DNA of 27,593 nt. It comes from a bacterium (GTDB taxonomy: Bacteria > Bacteroidota > Bacteroidia > Bacteroidales > Muribaculaceae). This document shows, piece by piece, positions 1 through 6,252 of this stretch. Numbering within the stretch: position 1 is the stretch's first letter; each line of letters opens with the position of its first letter. Under the pieces are notes generated by a model. That model did not search any database. It was not told where the DNA came from and was given only the letters and a program-made list of their open reading frames with translations. Position numbers and translations under genes: made by a program. The stretch is from assembly GCA_004563195.1 (NCBI GenBank), contig SFTJ01000055.1, positions 1 through 27,593 of the forward strand, written 5' to 3'.

Positions 1-815
1 CCTATGGCAGCCGGATTGCAGAGAGTGGCATTGAAGAGAGCCTCGATGTCGATGTTGGTCTCCACATTGTCGATATTGGGCTTCACCACCATGTTGCCGT
101 TGATGGTGGGCTGATAGTAGATGGCACCCTCCACATTGTTTGAGATTTCGAACTTCAGGCGTTGGCCAATTTCGGCTATCGAAGCATCGAGCAGTGTGCG
201 ATTGTTGTCGATGATGAGCACATAATCGAGAATCGAATCTACGTCGCGCACCTGGTGAGTGGAAAGCACCATAATCTTGTCGTCGCTCATGCCGGTTGCC
301 ACTATCTTGCGGAATTGGCTCTTGCTCGGAATGTCGAGGCCGTTGGTGGGCTCGTCCATAAGCAACACGCGAGTGTTGGTGGCAAATGCGAAGCTCATAA
401 ACGCCTTTTTCTTCTGACCCATCGACAACGCCTTGAGATTCACATCGAGGTCGTTCATTTCAAACACCTTGAGATAGCGCATCATATCATCCATGCTGAA
501 ACGCGGATAGAATGCTCCATACACCTCGGCATATTTGCGAAGCGATATCGATGGCAACTCAAATTCCTCGGGCACGATAAAAATATCGGCGAGTTGCTCG
601 GGCAGACGCTTGCGCATATCCTTGCCACAGAACACTACCGAGCCCTCCACAGGCGACAGCAAGCCTGTCATCAAATACATCAGAGTGCTCTTGCCGGCGC
701 CGTTGCGTCCGAGCAATCCACACACTCTACCCGGCTCAAGATTGAGCGAGAAATTGTTGAAAATCTGCGGTGATGATTTCCTGTAACCAAAAGTGATATT
801 TTTTACCTGTAACAT
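1..815 (-). CDS. ABC transporter ATP-binding protein, YtrB-like (partial, C-terminus off the window)
   Basis: The reading frame is open from the ATG at 815 to the left edge, about 271 residues, and the C-terminal end is missing. It has a Walker A motif GRNGAGKST near residue 36, a signature LSMGQKKK (LSMGQ in place of LSGGQ), a Walker B MDEP preceding TNGLD, and an H-loop LSTHQ, so it is a complete nucleotide-binding domain. The start MLQVKNITFGY is typical of this family, in which the ATPase energises a separate membrane subunit. No permease or regulator gene lies beside it here; the permease may follow beyond the left edge. The substrate is unknown. YtrB-type ATPases are often controlled by GntR/YtrA repressors, which fits the operator-like repeat at 937-952. 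ATPase assignment is certain; the subfamily is an inference. Confidence 0.93.
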   Translation of the reverse strand, partial: MLQVKNITFGYRKSSPQIFNNFSLNLEPGRVCGLLGRNGAGKSTLMYLMTGLLSPVEGSVVFCGKDMRKRLPEQLADIFIVPEEFELPSISLRKYAEVYGAFYPRFSMDDMMRYLKVFEMNDLDVNLKALSMGQKKKAFMSFAFATNTRVLLMDEPTNGLDIPSKSQFRKIVATGMSDDKIMVLSTHQVRDVDSILDYVLIIDNNRTLLDASIAEIGQRLKFEISNNVEGAIYYQPTINGNMVVKPNIDNVETNIDIEALFNATLCNPAAI

Positions 816-936
816 AATTTTATATTTTTCGATTTTTAATATTTTTTATATGTTATTTCGCTGCACCACCTTCGCCTTTTTCACTCTGCCTATGATGGCT
901 TTTTTGCCGCCTCGTGTTTGAGGTATTGAGTGCATT

Positions 937-952
937 AGTGTGGTAGTACACT
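937..952. promoter_or_regulatory. Operator-like inverted repeat AGTGT-N6-ACACT
   Basis: The sequence AGTGTGGTAGTACACT is an inverted repeat with 5-base arms. It covers the predicted transcription start of the ABC gene on the minus strand (about 947), a position typical for repressor binding. The half-site AGTGTA/TACACT resembles the operator reported for the GntR-family repressor YtrA of Bacillus subtilis, although there the arms are further apart. Its minus-strand decamer AGTGTACTAC recurs three times at 1118-1153. Confidence 0.5.
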
Positions 953-953
953 G

Positions 954-985
954 CAAATGTATACACACTTTTTCATTCCACCAAA
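954..985 (-). promoter_or_regulatory. Bacteroidetes-type promoter for the ABC ATPase
   Basis: On the minus strand, TTTG (985-982), a 20-base spacer and TACATTTG (961-954) match the Bacteroides consensus TTTG / TAnnTTTG. The predicted start site near 947 gives a leader of about 130 bases. Confidence 0.6.
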
Positions 986-1116
986 TATTTTTGCAACTTT
1001 TTTTGAAAAATTTTTTACCAAATTGTTACATCGCTGATAATCGGCATTTTAGCACAATAAAAATTTTTCGAAAAAAATTGGCATCAGGCACTCTCGAACC
1101 CCAAAATGGCAGTCGC

Positions 1117-1153
1117 GAGTGTACTACTTGAGTGTACTACTTGAGTGTACTAC
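1117..1153. repeat. 13-base tandem repeat GAGTGTACTACTT, 2.8 copies
   Basis: Two full exact copies and a third of 11 bases (1117-1129, 1130-1142, 1143-1153). Each contains AGTGTACTAC, which also occurs inverted at 943-952 over the ABC promoter. No coding frame explains it. It may be a cluster of binding sites for the same regulator. Confidence 0.85.
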
Positions 1154-1271
1154 AAGGGCGGAGAGCCTGCCCGAAGCAGCCCAAAACGCCCCAACGGTGC
1201 ATCATCTCACACACAGCAAAAGCCACCGCCGCAAACCCGCACATAATCAGCCGAATTGCAACGGATGTAAA

Positions 1272-1295
1272 AATTAAAGAAAAATTTCTTTAATT
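1272..1295. promoter_or_regulatory. Perfect inverted repeat upstream of the pckA promoter
   Basis: AATTAAAGAAA and its exact reverse complement TTTCTTTAATT are separated by two bases. The repeat lies about 25 bases upstream of the pckA -7 box, so it borders or overlaps the expected -33 region. The position suits a regulator-binding site; no T-tract follows, so it is not a terminator. Confidence 0.5.
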
Positions 1296-1320
1296 ATTTT
1301 TCTAATAGAAAAAATTATAC

Positions 1321-1328
1321 TATCTTTG
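1321..1328 (+). promoter_or_regulatory. Promoter -7 box of pckA
   Basis: TATCTTTG matches TAnnTTTG exactly. The expected -33 position has only a T-rich stretch (about 1297-1301), not a clear TTTG. The start site would be near 1335, giving a leader of about 105 bases. Confidence 0.6.
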
Positions 1329-1423
1329 TAGTCGCTAAACGAGGTCTTGGTCAAAGCACTCCGGCAAGCCACGAACTCGCGAGGCTAAAATGCGAAAAAT
1401 CAAAACATTATTCATCATAACAC

Positions 1424-1435
1424 AAATTTTTTAAG
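1424..1435 (+). promoter_or_regulatory. Leader box AAATTTTTTAAG before the pckA start codon
   Basis: This 12-mer ends four bases before the ATG. An identical 12-mer sits at exactly the same distance from the gapA start (16987-16998). No Shine-Dalgarno site is present in either leader. It could be a translation-enhancing A/T-rich element of highly expressed genes. Confidence 0.45.
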
Positions 1436-1439
1436 GGAA

Positions 1440-3044
1440 ATGTTTAAAAAAGAAGATTTATTGAAGTACGGCATCTCAGGCACCACTGAGGTAGTGTACA
1501 ATCCTTCTTACGAAGTACTCTTCGAAGAAGAAACAAAGGCAGGCCTCGAAGGCTATGAAGTAGGTCAAGACACAGAACTTGGCGCCGTAAACGTAATGAC
1601 TGGTATCTACACCGGTCGTTCTCCTAAAGACAAGTATATCGTTATGGATGAAACCTCAAAGAACACCGTATGGTGGACAACTGAGGGTTACAAGAACGAT
1701 AACCACCCAATGACAGAAGAAACTTGGGCACACGTTAAGGAAATCGCAAAGAAGGAACTTTCAAATAAGAAGCTTTTTGTAGTTGACGCATTCTGCGGTG
1801 CTAACGCCGACACTCGTATGGCTGTTCGCTTCATCGTGGAAGTAGCATGGCAGGCTCACTTCGTGACCAACATGTTTATCCGTCCTACCGAAGAAGAACT
1901 CGCTAACTTCGAGCCAAACTTCGTTATCTACAACGCTTCGAAGGCTAAGGTAGAAGACTACAAGGAACTCGGTTTGAACTCAGAAACTTGCGTTGCATTC
2001 AACGTAACAAGCCGCGAACAAGTAATCATCAACACTTGGTACGGTGGTGAAATGAAGAAGGGTATGTTCTCGATGATGAACTACTACTTGCCACTCCAAG
2101 GCATCGCTTCGATGCACTGCTCGGCCAACTGCGACATGAACGGCGAAAACACCGCTATCTTCTTCGGCCTTTCGGGTACAGGTAAGACCACTCTTTCTAC
2201 CGATCCTAAGCGCCGCCTCATCGGTGACGACGAACACGGTTGGGACGACAACGGCATATTCAACTTCGAAGGTGGTTGCTACGCTAAGGTTATCGGCCTC
2301 TCTAAGGAACACGAACCCGACATCTACGGTGCTATCAAGCGCAACGCTCTTCTCGAAAACGTTACTGTAGACGCTAACGGCAAAATCGACTTCAACGACA
2401 AGTCGGTTACCGAAAACACTCGCGTTTCTTACCCAATCAACCACATCAACAACATCCAACCGGGTAGCTCGGCTCCTGCTGCCAAGAACGTTATCTTCTT
2501 GTCGGCCGACGCATTTGGCGTGCTTCCTCCAGTTTCTATCTTGACTCCGGAGCAGACCAAGTACTACTTCCTCTCGGGCTTCACTGCTAAGTTGGCAGGT
2601 ACTGAGCGCGGTATCACTGAACCTACTCCTACTTTCTCGGCTTGCTTCGGCCAAGCTTTCTTGGAACTTCACCCAACCAAGTATGCTGAAGAACTCGTGA
2701 AGAAGATGGAAAAGAGCGGTGCTAAGGCTTACCTCGTTAACACAGGTTGGAACGGTACAGGCAAGCGTATCTCAATTCCTGATACCCGCGGTATCATCGA
2801 CGCTATCCTCGATGGCTCTATCCTCAAGGCTGAAACCAAGAAGATTCCTATGTTCGACTTCGAAGTTCCTACCAGCCTTCCTAACGTTAACCCTGCAATT
2901 CTTGACCCACGCGACACCTACGCCGACGCTTCTATCTGGGAAGAAAAGGCTAAAGACCTCGCTGCTCGCTTCATCAAGAACTTCGACAAGTACACCAACA
3001 ACGAAGCCGGCAAGGCTCTCGTAGCTGCAGGTCCTCAACTATAA
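1440..3044 (+). CDS. pckA: Phosphoenolpyruvate carboxykinase (ATP)
   Basis: A 534-residue cytosolic enzyme that interconverts oxaloacetate plus ATP with phosphoenolpyruvate, CO2 and ADP. In gut Bacteroidales it is thought to run largely in the carboxylating direction, on the way to succinate. Visible motifs are the substrate loop TGRSPKDKY near residue 60, the P-loop GLSGTGKTTLS starting at residue 243, and the C-terminal NTGWNGTGKRIS. The length matches the ATP-dependent class (E. coli 540). Codon use is strongly biased (AAC, AAG, GGT, GCT), as expected of an abundant protein. It is a single-gene unit with its own promoter (1321) and terminator (3087-3120). The identification is firm. Confidence 0.98.
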   Translation: MFKKEDLLKYGISGTTEVVYNPSYEVLFEEETKAGLEGYEVGQDTELGAVNVMTGIYTGRSPKDKYIVMDETSKNTVWWTTEGYKNDNHPMTEETWAHVKEIAKKELSNKKLFVVDAFCGANADTRMAVRFIVEVAWQAHFVTNMFIRPTEEELANFEPNFVIYNASKAKVEDYKELGLNSETCVAFNVTSREQVIINTWYGGEMKKGMFSMMNYYLPLQGIASMHCSANCDMNGENTAIFFGLSGTGKTTLSTDPKRRLIGDDEHGWDDNGIFNFEGGCYAKVIGLSKEHEPDIYGAIKRNALLENVTVDANGKIDFNDKSVTENTRVSYPINHINNIQPGSSAPAAKNVIFLSADAFGVLPPVSILTPEQTKYYFLSGFTAKLAGTERGITEPTPTFSACFGQAFLELHPTKYAEELVKKMEKSGAKAYLVNTGWNGTGKRISIPDTRGIIDAILDGSILKAETKKIPMFDFEVPTSLPNVNPAILDPRDTYADASIWEEKAKDLAARFIKNFDKYTNNEAGKALVAAGPQL

Positions 3045-3086
3045 TCGTTCGGCAATAATAAAACAAGAACAATTATATTTTCCACT

Positions 3087-3120
3087 AAATGCCTCGTCCC
3101 TTCCGGGCGGGGCATTTTTT
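3087..3120 (+). terminator. Intrinsic terminator of pckA
   Basis: An 11-base stem ATGCCTCGTCC / GGGCGGGGCAT (two G-T wobbles) with a short loop is followed by a run of six T. It lies 43 bases after the pckA stop. Confidence 0.9.
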
Positions 3121-3142
3121 ATCCGCCCCTATTAAATTAAAT

Positions 3143-3257
3143 TATCAGCCTCTCGTGGCTGCAGTATGGGTGGGGATCGGGACACTACACCGGTCGCTAC
3201 GCTCCCTCTGTGTGGTGCTAACCATAAATCAACGTCTCCGACGTTGTGCGGCGGCCA
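3143..3257. repeat. Dispersed hairpin repeat, copy 1
   Basis: About 115 bases closely similar to 5133-5246 and, over its second half, to 19905-19970. It contains a first hairpin (CAGCC/GGCTG), a nearly invariant 43-base core beginning CACCGGTCGCT, and a second hairpin AACGTC-TCC-GACGTT at 3231-3245. The second hairpin differs from the other copies by paired compensatory changes. Confidence 0.85.
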
Positions 3258-3513
3258 GCACGGCGGTTAGTGCGAGTGCAGGCTGCGGCGGTCATAGTTT
3301 CTGAGGCTGTGCTGCGGTCTGCTCGTAGGATTTCTTTGAACACAAATGTTGCAACATGCTCGTGAATATACTTTTATGAGTATTTTTACAATAAATACGC
3401 CGGGCATTGTTGAGATAACCAGTGCTCCGCATTGGCTCGATTTCTAAAATTGATTAAGTCTGCTTATCGTTTGGTTGAAATATTTAGACGAGTGTGAATT
3501 GTTACAGTTTTGT

Positions 3514-3521
3514 TATATTTG
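3514..3521 (+). promoter_or_regulatory. Candidate -7 box upstream of the lipoprotein remnant
   Basis: TATATTTG matches TAnnTTTG; the -33 element is not clear. The predicted leader to 3626 is about 100 bases. Confidence 0.35.
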
Positions 3522-3625
3522 AGCTGTCCTAAAGAATTAATTTTGTTAATAAATTATCGGGGAAAGCAAATCCATTTCTAAAACGATAAATTGAACCAAA
3601 ATTAACCAACTAACCAATAAATACA

Positions 3626-3826
3626 ACGAAGAAAAAGAGTACATTACTTCTATTAATCTCGCTAATTGTTGCCTCTTGCAGCGATGAGATTGAGCAGGTC
3701 ACTGTTCAAAGCACACCTCAAGTATTAACACGCGCCGGATACGATGAGGGTGCATTTCAATGGGACAATGTCGATTATTTTAACTATCGACTCGAATCCG
3801 ATGAAATCAAAAATTACTTTGTTTAA
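3626..3826 (+). pseudogene. Small lipoprotein remnant lacking an ATG start
   Basis: The frame from ACG at 3626 to TAA at 3824-3826 gives 66 residues. The N-terminus (KKKSTLLLLISLIVASCSDE) is a complete lipoprotein signal with the lipid-attachment Cys at residue 18 followed by Ser-Asp-Glu. No ATG, GTG or TTG is available just before the signal; the natural start position reads ACG, so an ATG to ACG mutation is likely. The body ends after only ~48 residues with no domain I recognise. I read it as a decayed or truncated secreted-protein gene; a working gene with a rare start codon is possible but less likely. Its last bases hold the promoter of the next lipoprotein. Confidence 0.5.
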
Positions 3827-3848
3827 AAGGAAATTATATATATCTTTA
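3818..3848 (+). promoter_or_regulatory. Promoter of the 342-residue lipoprotein
   Basis: TTTG (3818-3821), a 19-base spacer and TATCTTTA (3841-3848), one base off the TAnnTTTG consensus. The start site would be near 3855, 26 bases before the ATG. It overlaps the stop of the upstream remnant. Confidence 0.5.
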
Positions 3849-3880
3849 CAAAATAATAACAAAAGAAAATTAACCGCAAT

Positions 3881-4909
3881 ATGAAAAGAATAGCATTATT
3901 ATTGACAGCATTGGTGGGTTTAATCGTTGCCTCGTGTGGTGATGATAATACCGAGCCGTCGGTAATATTATACGGCAAATATTCAGCAGAAAAGGTTACT
4001 ATCACTGAAAATGGTAACACATTTACAGCACCGGGCGAGGTAACTCTCACAAAATATGACATCTACCAACCGGATAAAGCAAAACTGACCATTTCCTCAT
4101 TTCCTCCCTTCGACAGAAAGGTGGATCTCACAGTCTCAATAAAGGAGGAGTACAATAAAATAACGTTTATGGGAGATTTTCGTTGCAGTGAAGGATACAC
4201 AGGTGGTTATAGTGGCTTCAAGGGGACTGCATCGGGAACATGCACTCCGGGAAAAATAAATATTGAATTAAACTACCAATACTTTAATACAGAGGATAAC
4301 TTGCATTATTTTAGGCCGAATACAGTAATAGAATTGGAATTAAAGGAAGATTATTTTCAAAGTAATGGTACTTACCAGCAGACTATGCATTATAACGGCA
4401 AAGAATATTCACGTTTTAAGCTCCTACAAGAGGCATTGCCCCCAATTGCAGAGGCTCTTAGAGAAAAAATAGAGGGAAATATTATCGGACTAAGCTACGA
4501 TGAAAACGGTGACATTGAGTTATACTCAAAGAAGACATCAAATAGTGAACCTGAGATGTTTAAAGGCAAATTCCGAATGATGCTTTCCAATATTGCAGCC
4601 GATGAGGAGGGTGCCCGATATGTTTGCAAGAAACTATTTGGCAAGGATGAGATAATTCCTGAATTGTATTCACAGAAATTGGGCGATTACTATTTGGTCA
4701 ACCTCAGAGGACCTTGGAAGTATGGTCTGACAGAAAATGGGCTAAACATACAACATCGACTCATTTGTTTTAATCTCAACTTAGACTTTTGGCGCAATTT
4801 CCTAATCGAAAGCGGAAGAGAAAGTGATACAGATATCTTGACATTCTGCATCAATAATTCTTACAACCCTAATGAGTGCTTTGAAGCAAGGGCGTTAGAA
4901 CAGAAATAA
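3881..4909 (+). CDS. Lipoprotein of unknown function
   Basis: 342 residues. The N-terminus is a lipoprotein signal with lipobox VASC and the acylated Cys at position 19. The Gly-Asp-Asp after the Cys resembles the Bacteroidetes export signal that sends lipoproteins to the cell surface. The first half is rich in alternating polar and aromatic residues, as in beta-sandwich or calycin-like folds, with many Gly and Tyr; the second half looks more helical. I do not recognise a named family with confidence; lipocalin-like Bacteroidales lipoproteins are one possibility. The gene is more AT-rich than pckA or lepB, it stands alone with its own promoter, and it is flanked by repeats, which suggests accessory content. 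The start is clear. Confidence 0.8.
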   Translation: MKRIALLLTALVGLIVASCGDDNTEPSVILYGKYSAEKVTITENGNTFTAPGEVTLTKYDIYQPDKAKLTISSFPPFDRKVDLTVSIKEEYNKITFMGDFRCSEGYTGGYSGFKGTASGTCTPGKINIELNYQYFNTEDNLHYFRPNTVIELELKEDYFQSNGTYQQTMHYNGKEYSRFKLLQEALPPIAEALREKIEGNIIGLSYDENGDIELYSKKTSNSEPEMFKGKFRMMLSNIAADEEGARYVCKKLFGKDEIIPELYSQKLGDYYLVNLRGPWKYGLTENGLNIQHRLICFNLNLDFWRNFLIESGRESDTDILTFCINNSYNPNECFEARALEQK

Positions 4910-4999
4910 GATTAGTAGTGATAAATTCACACGAATAATCTGCGCAACGTAATTAATAGTTGTGCAACGATATTACATAATGTAAAATCATAGAATCAG

Positions 5000-5030
5000 T
5001 TAGGGGCGCTATGCATAATGGCGCCCCTAA
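5000..5030. terminator. Strong hairpin after the lipoprotein gene, possible terminator
   Basis: Perfect 10-base arms TTAGGGGCGC / GCGCCCCTAA with an 11-base loop, 90 bases after the stop. No T-run follows, so termination is uncertain. Confidence 0.4.
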
Positions 5031-5132
5031 TAAGTACTGGCAGCGGGCGCTGTTTTCGAGAACACAAATCTCAACAATGGGTTTTGTGTCATAGGATATT
5101 TCACTTGAGGAAGGGCGTTTTGGGCGGGTGAC

Positions 5133-5246
5133 TGTCAGCCTCTCCAGGCTGTATTGTGGGTGGAATCCGGGACACCGCACCGGTCGCTGCGCTCCCTCTG
5201 TGTGGTGCTAACCATAAATCAGCCCCTCCGAGGCTGCGCTGCGGTG
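5133..5246. repeat. Dispersed hairpin repeat, copy 2
   Basis: Same order as copy 1: hairpin CAGCCT/AGGCTG, then the 43-base core (5178-5220), then a second hairpin at 5221-5235 (one mismatch in its stem), ending GCTGCGGT. It continues directly into the CTGTG repeat module. Confidence 0.85.
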
Positions 5247-5258
5247 TAGCCGTGAATA

Positions 5259-5373
5259 AAAATCTGTGGAATCTGTGTGAGATTAAAATCATCAGCGCTG
5301 ACCGTAACAAAAAATCTGTGAAATCTGTGTGAGATTTAATCATCAGCAGGTGACTATCAGCCTTTTTGAGGCT
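5259..5373. repeat. CTGTG-type repeat blocks with terminal hairpin
   Basis: Two blocks of AATCTGTG-like units ending GTGTGAGATT (5259-5285 and 5311-5337), each followed within a few bases by ATCAGC, then a hairpin AGCCT/AGGCT at about 5358-5373. The same order of modules recurs at 9859-9945. Confidence 0.75.
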
Positions 5374-5376
5374 TTG

Positions 5377-6222
5377 TTAACGGCGGAATTGCTTGGTGAG
5401 TGCTGCATAGCCGCATCGGCGGCAGAGTGGTTCAACGGCCGTGTGACGCGAGAAGCCGTGGTAGATGGCTTGCGCTCGCGGTGAGGCAATAATCTCGGCA
5501 AGGGGTTGCTCAAATAGGTTGCCCAGCACCACGCTACCGGCATGGTCGAGGCAACAGGGCACCACGCTACCGTCTACGAGTACGCCCACCTGATTGCGCA
5601 AGGCATAGCAGAACACGCCGCCGTCGTGGTGGCAACACTCCTCGCCTTCGGTATCGGGCCATTGAAACATACTGTCGTGTTCGATATAAATGTTTTGTGC
5701 CACTTTCCAACCATCGTGGCGCTCGGTCCATGGTTGCGGAGCATAGTTGGCCACGAGTTGCAACACTTGGCGATTGGTGCTGTCGAATCCGCCTTGATTC
5801 CATAGCCGCAGCACCACTATGGTACCTTTGGCTGCTATTCGGAGCGAAAATTGCATTACTTTTGCCATATATGCCTCGAGATGTGAGCAGCCATTGCCTT
5901 CGTGCGAATGGAGTGAGATTTGCACCTTGTGCAGACCGGCATCTATGAGGTTGTCGGCGCTGTGAAGCAGCGTGCCGTTGGTGGTCAATACGGGCACAAA
6001 GCCTTTGCGACGCGCCTCTGCCACAAACCGGGCAAGATGAGGGTGCAGAGTGGGTTCGCCCATAAGGTGAAAATAGAGAAATTTTATCTCGCCTTGCAGT
6101 CGATTGGTAAGCAGGTGAAATTCATCGATGGTCATAACGCGCTTTGCCCTATCGGTCTTAGGGCAGAATAGGCAATCGAGGTTGCAGATATTGGTGATTT
6201 CGAGGTAGCAGCGCGATATCAT
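5377..6222 (-). CDS. Radical SAM protein with a reduced SPASM (twitch-like) C-terminus
   Basis: 281 residues. The radical SAM cluster motif CxxxCxxC is at Cys13, Cys17 and Cys20 (CNLDCLFC). MGEPTLHP near residue 55 is the glycine-rich SAM-binding segment. At the C-terminus Cys205, then Gly-x4-Cys223, and a CxxC pair at Cys267/Cys270 fit a second iron-sulfur cluster of twitch/SPASM type. Such enzymes use a 5'-deoxyadenosyl radical on peptides, proteins or small molecules; the substrate here is unknown and no precursor peptide is seen nearby. It is the last gene of a tight same-strand group with the Nudix and esterase-LysM genes (30-base gap). The radical SAM class is firm, the role open. Confidence 0.92.
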   Translation of the reverse strand: MISRCYLEITNICNLDCLFCPKTDRAKRVMTIDEFHLLTNRLQGEIKFLYFHLMGEPTLHPHLARFVAEARRKGFVPVLTTNGTLLHSADNLIDAGLHKVQISLHSHEGNGCSHLEAYMAKVMQFSLRIAAKGTIVVLRLWNQGGFDSTNRQVLQLVANYAPQPWTERHDGWKVAQNIYIEHDSMFQWPDTEGEECCHHDGGVFCYALRNQVGVLVDGSVVPCCLDHAGSVVLGNLFEQPLAEIIASPRAQAIYHGFSRHTAVEPLCRRCGYAALTKQFRR

Positions 6223-6252
6223 AATCGTGGTATTAAAAAAAGTGCAGCCGGG

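Larger units (their letters stand above)
816..1439. other. Divergent intergenic region between the ABC ATPase and pckA
   Basis: These 624 bases hold the promoter and operator-like repeat of the ABC gene (937-985), a possible 29-codon basic leader ORF on the minus strand (935-846), a 13-base tandem repeat (1117-1153), a perfect AT-rich inverted repeat (1272-1295), the pckA -7 box (1321-1328) and a ~105-base pckA leader. I see no further gene. Confidence 0.7.
3045..3625. other. Noncoding gap after pckA
   Basis: It holds the pckA terminator, one copy of the dispersed hairpin repeat (3143-3257), then AT-rich sequence with no recognisable gene and a TAnnTTTG box at 3514-3521 that may serve the lipoprotein remnant. 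Confidence 0.6.
4910..5376. other. Repeat-filled gap between the lipoprotein and the radical SAM gene
   Basis: It contains a perfect hairpin (5000-5030), a dispersed hairpin repeat copy (5133-5246), two CTGTG-type repeat blocks (5259-5337) and a last small hairpin (5356-5373). It separates two convergent genes. No gene is seen. Confidence 0.65.

Noticed and set aside
162..773. 203-codon plus-strand frame over the ABC ATPase
   Set aside because: The minus strand carries intact Walker A, signature and Walker B motifs in this interval.
5000..5030. tRNA-like or riboswitch structure
   Set aside because: Only a single 10-base hairpin; no cloverleaf arms, anticodon loop or conserved riboswitch core.
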